This document shows, one piece after another, positions 1 through 8,118 of a stretch of 21,970 nucleotides of DNA. Under the pieces are notes generated by a model. The model had not been told where the DNA came from. It saw only the letters and a program-made list of their open reading frames with translations, and ran no database searches. Numbering within the stretch: position 1 is the stretch's first letter; the number at the start of each line of letters is the position of its first letter. The position numbers and the translations under genes were made by a program. Source of the DNA: Saprospiraceae bacterium (GTDB lineage Bacteria; Bacteroidota; Bacteroidia; Chitinophagales; Saprospiraceae); assembly GCA_007134625.1 (NCBI GenBank), contig SLKL01000316.1:1-21970 (forward strand), written 5' to 3'.

Positions 1-686
1 ATAAATTCAGCATCTCTTGCTAATTTTTTTTCTACTAAAAAGTGATCTCGAATGACATCGAAAGTGCCTGATATGCCTACTAGATTTAGTTGTTCAATTC
101 CATTTAATTTTTCATAAATCGGGTCAAGCTTAAAGTCGAGATAGTTTTCGAGGTTCACAATATCTTCTGTAGAAAAATTATTATCTACAGGGAATCTGTG
201 TTTTAGCATAGAAACCCCAATATCGATACTTTCAAACCATTCAGGATTTTTGTTTTTGGAAAAAATAAACTCTACGCTACCTCCACCTATATCCATTAAA
301 AGATCATTATTTGCTGATAAAAGCCCGGATGCCAAAACTCCTTTAAAAATTAATCTCGCTTCCTCCAACCCATTGATGACTTGTATTTGAATGTCAGTAG
401 CCATTGAAACCGCCTCCAAAAAAGAGGGCGAATTTATAGCATTCCTCAACATAGCTGTCCCAATAGCATATATATTTTCTACTTTATAGTTTTTGCAAAT
501 CTCATGGTATTCTTGCATTACATTCAGTCCCCTTTGAAAAGCCTCCGGACCAATAAAATCTGCTGAATGTTCTCCAAGTTTAATGAACTTTCGCTCACGA
601 TAAATTTCTGTAAAGCTGTTACCATGCCGCTCCGCTATAAGCAAATGAAAAGTATTGGTACCGAGATCAATTACAGCAACAGTCAT
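1..686 (-). CDS. ppx: Ppx/GppA-family exopolyphosphatase (partial, C-terminus off the left edge)
   Basis: The minus strand reads open from the ATG at 686 to the window edge, about 228 residues; the family's short single-module form is about 300, so roughly the last quarter is missing. The N-terminus MTVAVIDLGTNTFHLLIAE is the first phosphate-binding loop of the Ppx/GppA (acetate kinase/Hsp70-like) fold, and MDIGGGSVEFIF near residue 130 is the second glycine-rich loop. GTAMLRNA near residue 75 also fits the family. The enzyme would release phosphate from inorganic polyphosphate or remove the 5' phosphate of pppGpp in the cytoplasm; sequence alone does not separate the two. It lies 46 bases after a small lipoprotein gene on the same strand, so the two may be cotranscribed. 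Family assignment is firm; substrate is inference. Confidence 0.9.
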   Translation of the reverse strand, partial: MTVAVIDLGTNTFHLLIAERHGNSFTEIYRERKFIKLGEHSADFIGPEAFQRGLNVMQEYHEICKNYKVENIYAIGTAMLRNAINSPSFLEAVSMATDIQIQVINGLEEARLIFKGVLASGLLSANNDLLMDIGGGSVEFIFSKNKNPEWFESIDIGVSMLKHRFPVDNNFSTEDIVNLENYLDFKLDPIYEKLNGIEQLNLVGISGTFDVIRDHFLVEKKLARDAEF

Positions 687-732
687 TTTTATAGCTTAAA
701 AAACGCGATTAAAAAACAGTGCACAATTCTAA

Positions 733-1218
733 TTATTGCTGCTGTTGTTGGAGTTGATTGAAGTAATTTACTAATACCTGATTGTAGAATTGATAGCCCT
801 GATTACTGAGCTTGTGGTAATAAACGGGCTCATTGTCTTTTTCAAGAACAACATATGCACAGTTTTCTAAAAAATAAACATTGCCTTCAGCAAGTATTTC
901 TCCATCACCAAGGAAAATAATCATTGCAGTCGGTTCACATACCGGTTCTGGAAAAGCTGTCTCTCGCTCAATAAACATTACAGCCTGCCTGACAGCGTTG
1001 GGTTCATTTTGGGAAAAACTAATAGGATAATCGATGAAGAGATATTCTATATTGGTCACATTATTTAGCAAGTGATTAAAATCGTCATTAGACATGCCGG
1101 GAGCGGTTGGAGTACTTTCTTCAATAGTCTCTTGTTGTTCACTTTTTTCACTTCCACCACAGGAATAAATTAAAATGGAAAAACTGATTAGCAGTACTAA
1201 GGAAAATAAATTATTCAT
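733..1218 (-). CDS. Small predicted lipoprotein, function unknown
   Basis: I chose the ATG at 1218, giving 161 residues, because it starts a canonical lipoprotein signal: MNNLFSLVLLISFSILIYSC, with lipid-attachable Cys at residue 20 followed by GG. An upstream ATG at 1275 would put 19 unnecessary residues ahead of the signal and overlap the neighbouring gene. After the signal comes an acidic, Ser/Thr/Glu-rich linker of about 25 residues, then a compact domain of about 110 residues containing two cysteines (one after EPV, one in LENCAYVV) that could form a disulfide in the periplasm. The C-terminus ends in a glutamine run (QLQQQQQ). No family is recognised. It sits 40 bases after the PorT-like barrel gene and 46 before ppx, all on the minus strand, suggesting an envelope protein in a short operon. 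Confidence 0.75.
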   Translation of the reverse strand: MNNLFSLVLLISFSILIYSCGGSEKSEQQETIEESTPTAPGMSNDDFNHLLNNVTNIEYLFIDYPISFSQNEPNAVRQAVMFIERETAFPEPVCEPTAMIIFLGDGEILAEGNVYFLENCAYVVLEKDNEPVYYHKLSNQGYQFYNQVLVNYFNQLQQQQQ

Positions 1219-1258
1219 AAGAACATTTTTTATCAATGAGAAAATGATTAGTACAAAG

Positions 1259-1930
1259 TTACAAATGAAATCCAATACTTGTAGTAAATAAGCTCTGTCT
1301 GGTGTTTTCTATCCCTACTTTTTTTCCTCCCCTTTCAGTGGTAAGACTAAAAACTGATCGGGAAAACTCTAAATTAAATGACCAATTAGGGTGTGGGAAA
1401 AAAGAAATTCCTAGAAACCAGTTCAAGTTAAAATCCCTAAAAGCATCTTTTATCTCATCATCTGAAAAATCCGGTACCGGGCTATAATCAGTAAGTTTAA
1501 TACTGAGTAATCTGGCAGGACTAATTCCAAAACTGTAATGCATTTTGTGGTAAGAGAATCCACCACGGTGTTCAGCTTTCCAATCCAGAAAGGATATACT
1601 GAGGGGTAATTCAATCCATTGCAATTCTATTCCAGCTAAATTTCGCGTCGGAAGAAACTGAAAATTTTCAGACAATCCGCTTTCTCTGTATAATAATCCG
1701 AGATTCCATTTCATAGGTTTTTCTTCAGCTGTATAACTCAAGTTTGCGCTAAAAACCAGACCCGGTCTGTTCAATCCTTCTTCGAGGTCACTCATTTGTG
1801 ACCAATTTATACCGGTCTTAATCGAAGCATCAAAGGTCTGCGAGATTAATCTTTCAGAGGAGAAAATGGAAAATAAAATCAATAAAATAGGAATGGTTTT
1901 TCCCAAGTCCCTGTAGATAGTTCCGGTCAT
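1259..1930 (-). CDS. PorT-like outer-membrane beta-barrel protein
   Basis: The protein has 223 residues. Residues 1-31 are basic then hydrophobic and end in LISQ, a plausible Sec signal with cleavage before TFDASIKTG. The rest alternates short amphipathic strands rich in aromatic residues with turns (GINWSQM, MKWNLGLLYRESG, WIELPLSISF, FNLNWFLGISFFP) and ends SLFTTSIGFHL. That is the size and pattern of the eight-stranded PorT-family barrels abundant in Bacteroidota. Genuine PorT/SprT is a T9SS accessory protein of similar size, but I see no signature that separates it from the many paralogues, so no gene symbol is given. It is the first gene of the minus-strand group that continues with the lipoprotein and ppx. 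Substrate and role are unknown. Confidence 0.7.
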   Translation of the reverse strand: MTGTIYRDLGKTIPILLILFSIFSSERLISQTFDASIKTGINWSQMSDLEEGLNRPGLVFSANLSYTAEEKPMKWNLGLLYRESGLSENFQFLPTRNLAGIELQWIELPLSISFLDWKAEHRGGFSYHKMHYSFGISPARLLSIKLTDYSPVPDFSDDEIKDAFRDFNLNWFLGISFFPHPNWSFNLEFSRSVFSLTTERGGKKVGIENTRQSLFTTSIGFHL

Positions 1931-2094
1931 TTGAAATTACAATTGTTGATTTAACAATAAACTTAAGAAAAATATTTTACTTTAGCTTTTTATATAATAA
2001 TGGGCGAGAATACGATATGGCAACATGGATTTAACCTCTTGTTGTAAAGTAAAAGGAAAAGTATGAGCTTTTTAAATTAGAAAGCAAAAAAGAA

Positions 2095-2295
2095 ATGAGC
2101 AAAAGGAAATTAAAAAGTCTGGAACAACATCTTAAAACAAAGGGAGTAAAAGTAGTTTATGCTAAGGGTAACTTTAGTTCAGGATATTGTAGGTTGAGAG
2201 AAGAAGGTGTTGCCTTAGTGAATAAGTTTTTTGATACAAAGGGAAGGATATTGAGTCTTGAAGAAATATTAAAAGAAATAGAGGAGGAAGAATAA
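2095..2295 (+). CDS. Small basic/acidic protein of unknown function (66 aa)
   Basis: This 66-residue reading frame starts with ATG after an A-rich leader (aaaaaagaa), usual for this lineage. Its N-terminal third is strongly basic (MSKRKLKSLEQHLKTKGVKV), the middle has GNFSSGYCRL and VALVNKFFDTKGRI, and the C-terminus is very acidic and probably helical (EEILKEIEEEE). There is no signal peptide or membrane segment, so it should be cytoplasmic. I do not recognise a named domain. The non-random segmentation into basic, beta-rich and helical parts, and the position 66 bases upstream of the PhnP-like gene on the same strand, support a real gene. No function is assigned. Confidence 0.6.
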   Translation: MSKRKLKSLEQHLKTKGVKVVYAKGNFSSGYCRLREEGVALVNKFFDTKGRILSLEEILKEIEEEE

Positions 2296-2361
2296 AGTCC
2301 CGAACAAGAAAAGAACCATTAGTATGATTTTTTCATTATGAAAATAGCTAATTGAATAGAA

Positions 2362-3162
2362 TTGGAAGCATTTGAGTTGATATTTCTAGGTACCGGCACC
2401 TCTCAGGGCGTCCCTGTGATAGGGTGTAACTGTGAGGTTTGTACTTCATCAGATCCTCATGATCAACGACTGAGGACTTCAGCGCTGTTAAAAATTGCCG
2501 GGAAAACGATTGTTTTTGATGTTGGTCCAGATTTTAGGCAACAGATGCTGAGAGAAAAAATTTGTCAGATAGATGCTGTTCTATTTACCCATGAGCACAA
2601 TGATCACGTAATTGGTTTAGATGATATTAGACCTTATAATTTTATGAAAAGGGGAGGTATTGACGTTTTTGGAACAAAAAGAGTGCTGAATGAGGTAAAA
2701 AATCGCTTTCCATATGTATTTGATCCCAATCCATATCCCGGAGCTCCAAGTGTAAATACACATTCAATCAACGAAAAGGATTCCTTTAGTATAAATGGTT
2801 TAGGTATAGCGATACAGCCACTACCTGTTTCTCACGGCGGATGGCCTGTACTTGGTTTCAGAATTGGACCGGTAGTTTATATAACAGATGCTAAAACTAT
2901 TGATGATAAGGTCATTGAGGCCGCTTCAGGTTGTGAGGTTTTGGTTTTAAATGCCTTAAGAAAAAAGGAACACTATTCTCATCTTAGTCTTTCTGATGCT
3001 ATACGTATATCAGAAAAGGTTAAACCAAAGCATACATTTTTGACCCACATCAGTCATACTATGGGTCTATATGAAGACGTATCCAAAGAATTACCTGATG
3101 GTGTTTATTTAGCCTATGACGGATTGCGGGTCAAAAATACCGGAAAGACTGTTTTGCAATAG
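2362..3162 (+). CDS. PhnP-like metallo-beta-lactamase-fold hydrolase
   Basis: The 266-residue protein opens with the strand and turn FLGTGTSQGVPVIGC and carries the metal-binding HxHxDH motif as H77-E-H79-N-D81-H82. Later ligands are probably H158 (VSHGG), D176 (ITDAK) and H229 (FLTHISH). C22, C24 and C27 form the CxCxxC cluster that in PhnP-type enzymes helps bind an extra structural zinc. The nearest described activity is phosphoribosyl 1,2-cyclic phosphate phosphodiesterase, but no phosphonate genes are nearby, so the substrate is open. The start is TTG at 2362: an in-frame stop lies nine bases upstream and no ATG comes before the first conserved strand. The porP-like gene starts 54 bases downstream, so readthrough into the T9SS genes is possible. 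Confidence 0.85.
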   Translation: MEAFELIFLGTGTSQGVPVIGCNCEVCTSSDPHDQRLRTSALLKIAGKTIVFDVGPDFRQQMLREKICQIDAVLFTHEHNDHVIGLDDIRPYNFMKRGGIDVFGTKRVLNEVKNRFPYVFDPNPYPGAPSVNTHSINEKDSFSINGLGIAIQPLPVSHGGWPVLGFRIGPVVYITDAKTIDDKVIEAASGCEVLVLNALRKKEHYSHLSLSDAIRISEKVKPKHTFLTHISHTMGLYEDVSKELPDGVYLAYDGLRVKNTGKTVLQ

Positions 3163-3216
3163 TTGTTATATATAAACGTTCAGATTTTGCCTCTGGCTTT
3201 TAATATTGAGTTTAAT

Positions 3217-4203
3217 ATGAGAATAATACCTCAAAAATGGATATTGATAATTGGTCTAATATTTTCTTTAGGCTTTCAGGAAGTGTATTCTCAGCAATTG
3301 TCTCATTTTAGTTTGTCAACAATAAATAAGTTTCAGTTTAATCCTGCCGTTTCCGTTTTTGACAATACTATGGTAATCACAGGTGTTCATAGAAATCAAT
3401 GGACTAATATTGCAGGATCACCATCGTCGCAATTGGTCAATGCATATTTGCCCTTAGATTATGGTATTTCGGCAGGAGGTTTCCAATTGGCCACAGATGC
3501 AATTGGGGTGGAAAATAGTCTTTCCCTATCTGTTACCTATGCACGTATGTTCAACTTTGAATGGGGTAGGGCTTCAGTTGGACTTTTAGGAGGTCTTGAG
3601 CAAAAAAGAATAGATCAGTCTGCACTCCGCACACCCGGAGGATTTTATGGTGAGAATGAAATAAACCACAGGGATCCACTACTCGATAATAGGAATATCA
3701 GTTCATGGGTTCCTGTTTTCGGACTTTCTGCCTGGGCGACTTACCGAGGGATTGAAGGGGGAGTATCGATCAGACAATTGAGTCCCATCTCCCATTTTCA
3801 AAATGAAGAAATATCGTATCGGCCAAAGGGAGAGTTTTCACTATTTGTTGATTACTTTATGGTATTGGATGACGGATTGTTTTTTATTCCATCATTACAT
3901 GTATATAGCGATTTGCGCAAAGTACAAACTTTTATTCATGCGCTGGCGGGATTCAATAATCAATATTTCGGTGGTATAGGCATTAGGGGTTACAGTCCAA
4001 ATAGCATGGATGCTGTCGCATTGACTGCAGGAATCAGGTTAAATGATCGCTTCGTTTTTTACTACAATTATGACATTGGACTTTCTGAAATATATCAGGC
4101 TGCCGGTTCAACACATGAAATAATGTTGGTTTACAGAATGCCCGAATGGAGGTCAGACAGGACACCACCTCCGGTGATTTACAATCCTCGTTTCCTGGAA
4201 TAA
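3217..4203 (+). CDS. porP: PorP/SprF-family type IX secretion outer-membrane protein
   Basis: I chose the ATG at 3217 (328 residues), since it starts a clean Sec signal (MRIIPQKWILIIGLIFSLGF, cleavage near VYSQ). The mature start, HFSLSTINKFQFNPAVSVFDN, is the family's hallmark opening (a short segment ending in F-NPA), followed by HRNQWTNIAGSP, another conserved turn. The remainder is a beta-barrel of about 14 strands with the usual glycine and aromatic pattern, ending YRMPEWRSDRTPPPVIYNPRFLE. PorP/SprF proteins bind the C-terminal signal of some T9SS substrates and hold them at the cell surface. Its place directly ahead of gldK, gldL, gldM and gldN matches the porPKLMN order of Porphyromonas, so I use the porP symbol; other paralogues in the genome could be the functional equivalents of SprF. 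Confidence 0.88.
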   Translation: MRIIPQKWILIIGLIFSLGFQEVYSQQLSHFSLSTINKFQFNPAVSVFDNTMVITGVHRNQWTNIAGSPSSQLVNAYLPLDYGISAGGFQLATDAIGVENSLSLSVTYARMFNFEWGRASVGLLGGLEQKRIDQSALRTPGGFYGENEINHRDPLLDNRNISSWVPVFGLSAWATYRGIEGGVSIRQLSPISHFQNEEISYRPKGEFSLFVDYFMVLDDGLFFIPSLHVYSDLRKVQTFIHALAGFNNQYFGGIGIRGYSPNSMDAVALTAGIRLNDRFVFYYNYDIGLSEIYQAAGSTHEIMLVYRMPEWRSDRTPPPVIYNPRFLE

Positions 4204-4251
4204 AAATAACTGTTAATTTTTGGAGATGGTGAGTGCTTTTGGATTGTTTTA

Positions 4252-4269
4252 TCAGGTTATTTAGCCTGA
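4252..4269 (+). terminator. Weak hairpin after porP, possible attenuator or terminator
   Basis: TCAGGTT and AGCCTGA pair across an ATTT loop (seven pairs, one of them G-U), and a T-rich stretch begins about a dozen bases later. It lies 49 bases after the porP stop in the 302-base gap before gldK. Without an immediate T-run it may only reduce readthrough. Confidence 0.3.
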
Positions 4270-4414
4270 CTAATTGTTAATTTTTTCTTTAATGTTCATT
4301 AATTTAAAAAGAAATAGCTATTTTCGCATATCAGTTGAATAATTAGGATGAGTTTTGTGGGTGAAATCAAAGGCTTTATGAAGTCTTAAAGTTTTCATAA
4401 AAAAAAAGCATTAG

Positions 4415-4446
4415 TTGTCGATGAGTTCGTTCACTCTCTATATTTA
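4415..4446 (+). promoter_or_regulatory. Candidate Bacteroidota promoter for gldKLMN
   Basis: TTG at 4415-4417 is followed after 21 bases by TATATTTA at 4439-4446, one base from the TAnnTTTG -7 consensus of the Bacteroidota housekeeping sigma factor. Transcription would begin near 4453, about 53 bases ahead of gldK. The rest of the 302-base gap (4204-4505) holds the hairpin at 4252 and nothing else I can interpret. Confidence 0.4.
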
Positions 4447-4505
4447 CAAAACTGTTAGATGTTTCAATCTTAAAAACTAATCAGAAGGAAAACTATCAAA
4501 AAGGT

Positions 4506-5738
4506 ATGAATCGATTTTTAATTTATTTAGGCGTTGCACTTTTCGGAATCTTGTTTGCGGGTTGTGGTTCCAGCTTTGACGGGCAATTACGAGGTGTAGA
4601 AGACAGACCAACATGGAGAGGAATTAATCCTTATGGTATGGTTTATATTCCATCAGGAACACTACATATTGGTGCTTCCGATGAGGATATTTTTAATACT
4701 TATATCCAACGCGCAAGAACAGTTTCTATTCCGGGTTTCTATATGGATGATACTGAAATCACCAATAACGAGTACAGACAATTCGTATATTGGGTAAGAG
4801 ATTCTATTGCACATACTCTATTAGATCATTTTTATGTAGATGAAAGGGGTGAAGAAAGAATTGACTGGGAATTCGAGATTTTTTGGGATGATGAGATGTT
4901 AGAGCCTATGTTTGTCCCAGCTCACATGACAGTTAACAGAAGAAAAGCGTATGATGTCTCTATGTTCAATTACGAATACAGGTGGATAGACTGGCAACGC
5001 GCTGCTCACGATCGAAATGCTACAATTAATGATCTTGTTAATATAGAATCTATCAATATTTATCCTGATACCTTGGTTTGGATAAGAGATTTTGCTTATT
5101 CATATAATGAGCCTTTGACAAGAAATTATTTCTCACACCCTGCTTTCGACGATTACCCTGTTGTTGGTGTCAGCTGGAAAATGGCAAAAGCGTTCTCTCA
5201 TTGGAGAACGCAGTTGTGGGATGCATTCAGACCTCACGAACCAAATTCTGAGGATTTTAGACTCCCAACTGAGTTTGAATGGGAGTATGCAGCAAGAGGA
5301 GGTCGTGATTTAGCCCCATTCCCATGGGGTGCATACAATCTGAGAAACTCCAAAGGTTGTCTGATGGGTAATTTTAAACCTGGAAGAGGAAATTACATTG
5401 AAGACGGTGGTATGTACACTGTAAATGCGTACATGTACTTTCCGAATGATTACGGTTTATATAATATGGCCGGTAATGTTGCAGAGTGGACTGAATCTGC
5501 TTTCGATGAAAACGCATATGCTTTCATACATGATTTGAGTCCTGATATTAAGTATGATGCTCATCCTGACGATCCCGATGCTTTTAAAAGAAAGGTAGTT
5601 AGAGGTGGTTCGTGGAAAGACATTGGATATTACCTTCAAACAGGTACAAGGTCATGGGAGTATCAAGATACTACTAAATCCTATATTGGATTTAGAAATG
5701 TATTGACCTTCCTGGGTCGATCAATTGATGATCTTTAA
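4506..5738 (+). CDS. gldK: GldK/PorK, type IX secretion and gliding lipoprotein
   Basis: The 410-residue protein has a lipoprotein signal (MNRFLIYLGVALFGILFAGC, lipid Cys20). From about residue 40 it is a formylglycine-generating-enzyme (FGE-sulfatase) fold: GMVYIPSGTLHIGASDED, FYMDDTEITNNEYRQFV, YPVVGVSWKMAKAFSHWR, FRLPTEFEWEYAARGG, GLYNMAGNVAEWTES and VVRGGSWKD are the conserved landmarks in order. In GldK this fold is structural, not catalytic. GldK sits under the outer membrane and forms a ring with GldN around the T9SS translocon. The length fits GldK, which is longer than simple FGE-fold lipoproteins because of an insert between the first and second landmarks (roughly residues 95-200). 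It is the first gene of the gldK-L-M-N run. Confidence is high from sequence and context together. Confidence 0.96.
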   Translation: MNRFLIYLGVALFGILFAGCGSSFDGQLRGVEDRPTWRGINPYGMVYIPSGTLHIGASDEDIFNTYIQRARTVSIPGFYMDDTEITNNEYRQFVYWVRDSIAHTLLDHFYVDERGEERIDWEFEIFWDDEMLEPMFVPAHMTVNRRKAYDVSMFNYEYRWIDWQRAAHDRNATINDLVNIESINIYPDTLVWIRDFAYSYNEPLTRNYFSHPAFDDYPVVGVSWKMAKAFSHWRTQLWDAFRPHEPNSEDFRLPTEFEWEYAARGGRDLAPFPWGAYNLRNSKGCLMGNFKPGRGNYIEDGGMYTVNAYMYFPNDYGLYNMAGNVAEWTESAFDENAYAFIHDLSPDIKYDAHPDDPDAFKRKVVRGGSWKDIGYYLQTGTRSWEYQDTTKSYIGFRNVLTFLGRSIDDL

Positions 5739-5894
5739 TATTTATTTATCAGTTATTCCTGATTTTAAGTAAGCATTAATATTCTTTTAAAAAATAATAT
5801 ATTTCCACAAGTGCTTTTATGTGTATATTAGTGCACAGTTTTGTGGTAAAACATAATTAACTTATTTCTTAATCTTAATCAAAATTTTTTTCAG

Positions 5895-6470
5895 ATGGCA
5901 TTTTATAAGTCAAATTGGTTTAAGTACGTTAAAAACCTTGCAATTGGAGTCGGTGCAGCAGCAGTAATGCTTGGAGCCCTTTACAAAATTATGGCGTGGC
6001 CCGGTGGTGACCTCATGTTAACAATCGGTCTATCGGTGGAAGCTGCAATCTTCTTATTCCTAGGTATTCTTCCTCCTCAAAAAGATTACTATTGGGAGAA
6101 ATTGTATCCCGGCCTAGACAACTATCATTCTAATCTTGCTCCTTTAGTTCAATCTTCAGCAGGTGGAAGAGCTATTGATGGAGAAGTAGTTGAGAAGCAA
6201 TTAGGTGGTATGTTAGGTGAGTTAGAGTCTATTTCTAAAAATATGGGATCACTTAAAGCTCTTCAAGAGGTTGATTTCTCTAAGACTAAAGATCAGATTA
6301 AGTCTATGAGTAATTTCTATGACAAAATGAATGAAGCGATGATGAACATTGCTGATACTGCTGAAGATACCAAAGCATATAAAGAACAACTTGCTGCTGT
6401 AAATAAGAATCTCAATTCTTTGAATGGGGTTTATGGTAACATTCTGAATGCAATGGGAGGACCGAGATAA
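5895..6470 (+). CDS. gldL: GldL/PorL, type IX secretion motor inner-membrane protein
   Basis: The 191-residue protein has two transmembrane helices, about residues 12-34 and 39-60, then a cytoplasmic tail with helical, coiled-coil-like segments (LGGMLGELESISKNMGSLKAL and the DTAEDTKAYKEQLAAVNKN region). Glu49 lies in the second helix (LSVEAAIF) at the position of the conserved glutamate implicated in proton flow through the GldL-GldM motor. GldL forms a ring of subunits around the GldM transmembrane helices and turns proton-motive force into motion that powers secretion and gliding. The gene starts at ATG 5895, 156 bases after gldK; a weak -7-like CAGTTTTG at 5836-5843 could give an internal promoter, but no -33 element accompanies it. 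The 84-base gap to gldM has no terminator. Confidence 0.96.
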   Translation: MAFYKSNWFKYVKNLAIGVGAAAVMLGALYKIMAWPGGDLMLTIGLSVEAAIFLFLGILPPQKDYYWEKLYPGLDNYHSNLAPLVQSSAGGRAIDGEVVEKQLGGMLGELESISKNMGSLKALQEVDFSKTKDQIKSMSNFYDKMNEAMMNIADTAEDTKAYKEQLAAVNKNLNSLNGVYGNILNAMGGPR

Positions 6471-6554
6471 TTAAGTTCGGTTCTTTTATTACTGAGGTGT
6501 AGAAATTCACACTTCAGTTTGAATTCTATTTATCGCAAATTAAAAAAATAAAAA

Positions 6555-8105
6555 ATGTCAATACCAAAGGAACCGCGGCAGTTAATGATCACGATCATGT
6601 ATTTGGTCTTAACTGCTATGTTGGCACTGAACGTGTCTGCGGAAGTTTTCAATGCTTTCAAATTGGTGGACGAATCTTTGCTTGATTCAAATGCCAAATT
6701 GTATGCAGATAATCAAAGAATGCCAGATGCCATTGCAACTGGTGCATTAAGAGATCCTGAGAATTTTCAAATTTACGCTGATCTTGCTCCTCAGGTAAGG
6801 GAAAAAGCTGATGATCTTGTAAATTACCTCGAAGGTATAATTGAGGATATGATTGAAGAGGCCGGAGGTTGGGTTGATCGTAATGGTAAAAGGGAGATTA
6901 ATAATCCCAAACATACTGATGCCGCCTCGAGGGTTCTTGTTACCGGTGACAAAGGAGCTGAGTTATTACAGACTTTGTTGAATGCTCAGGATGAGTTTTT
7001 AGAATTCATACCTGAAAATGACCGTGCCAGATTTTCCTCTGATGCCATAGCAATCTCAGTTGATCCTGATGCATACAAAGATGCTGAAACTCCGAGAGAA
7101 AGCTGGGAGGACTTTATGTTTAGCAGAATGCCCCTTCAGGCAGTTTTACCTATTTTCAGGAAGTTTATTAATGACGTTAGGCTTACAGAGAATAATATTT
7201 TATCATTCTTTATGCAACGTGTTGGTGGGGATGATATCATTTTTGATGATTTTAGAGTTGTTGCCGCACCTTCTAGTTCATATATTATTAGGGGTGAGAC
7301 ATATGAAGCAGATCTTTTCTTAAGTGCTGCCTCCACCAGTGTTGACAACATGGAAGTTTTTGTTAATGGAAGACCGATTCCAATAGAAGATGGCGTTGGC
7401 CGATTCAGAGTAACTCCCACCGATATTGGTGCTAATCGTTATACTGCTGAAATTAGGTTAACTAATCCTGCCACTGGACAGGTAGATACTTATACTCAGC
7501 AATTTGAATACGAAGTAGGTCTTAGGTCTGCCAATGTTGCTGCAGAAATGATGAATGTGTTCTACATAGGTGTTGATAATCCTGTTTCCATTTCAGCAGC
7601 GGGTATTCCAACGGCACAATTAAATGTTAGTGGAGAAGGTGCCGGAATTACGATGACTCCTATTGATGGAAATATAAGTCGTCAAAATGTAAGGGTTACA
7701 CAACCCGGTGAAGCAAAGATCATTTTATCAGGTGGTGGCCTTGAAAGAACAGAATTTAACTTCCGTGTAAGAAGAATTCCTGATCCTGTAGCACGTTTAG
7801 GGACTGATCCAGGTGGTACAATGGGTGATGGTCAATTCAGGGCCCAAAGGGGTGTAATTGCACATTTGGAAAATTTCGATTTTGATGCAAGATGTGAAAT
7901 TGCAGGTTTTCAATTAGTTAGAGTCGAAAGGAGGCAAGATCCTGTAATTGTACAAAATGCTGGTGGTTCTTTTGATGGTGAGGCTAGAAGGTTAGTTGAT
8001 CAGGCATCTCCAGGAGACAGGTATTTCTTTGAAAATGTTAGAGCAAGGTGTCCCGGTGATACTGCGCCAAGGCGTATTAATGATATGGTCTGGAATATCA
8101 GATAA
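6555..8105 (+). CDS. gldM: GldM/PorM, type IX secretion motor shaft
   Basis: The 516-residue protein begins with the hallmark SIPKEPRQLMITIMYLVLTAMLALNVSAEV, a short cytoplasmic tail plus a single transmembrane helix at about residues 9-30. The long periplasmic part follows: a helical first domain (to about residue 220, with many Asp/Glu/Ala heptads), then three beta-rich domains (roughly 225-320, 325-405 and 410-516). This is the D1-D4 layout of GldM/PorM. Two GldM helices run through the GldL ring, and the dimeric periplasmic shaft reaches the GldK/GldN ring to pass on torque. The length matches the family. The gldN start lies only 13 bases after the gldM stop, so the two are almost certainly on one transcript. 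Confidence 0.97.
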   Translation: MSIPKEPRQLMITIMYLVLTAMLALNVSAEVFNAFKLVDESLLDSNAKLYADNQRMPDAIATGALRDPENFQIYADLAPQVREKADDLVNYLEGIIEDMIEEAGGWVDRNGKREINNPKHTDAASRVLVTGDKGAELLQTLLNAQDEFLEFIPENDRARFSSDAIAISVDPDAYKDAETPRESWEDFMFSRMPLQAVLPIFRKFINDVRLTENNILSFFMQRVGGDDIIFDDFRVVAAPSSSYIIRGETYEADLFLSAASTSVDNMEVFVNGRPIPIEDGVGRFRVTPTDIGANRYTAEIRLTNPATGQVDTYTQQFEYEVGLRSANVAAEMMNVFYIGVDNPVSISAAGIPTAQLNVSGEGAGITMTPIDGNISRQNVRVTQPGEAKIILSGGGLERTEFNFRVRRIPDPVARLGTDPGGTMGDGQFRAQRGVIAHLENFDFDARCEIAGFQLVRVERRQDPVIVQNAGGSFDGEARRLVDQASPGDRYFFENVRARCPGDTAPRRINDMVWNIR

Positions 8106-8118
8106 AAAACAAATAACT

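Noticed and set aside
1259..1930. Calling the barrel protein PorT/SprT of the T9SS
   Set aside because: The family has many paralogues of the same size; nothing in the sequence or local context singles this one out as the T9SS accessory protein.
5836..5843. Separate promoter for gldL (CAGTTTTG)
   Set aside because: One mismatch to the -7 consensus and no TTG at -33; cotranscription with gldK is simpler.
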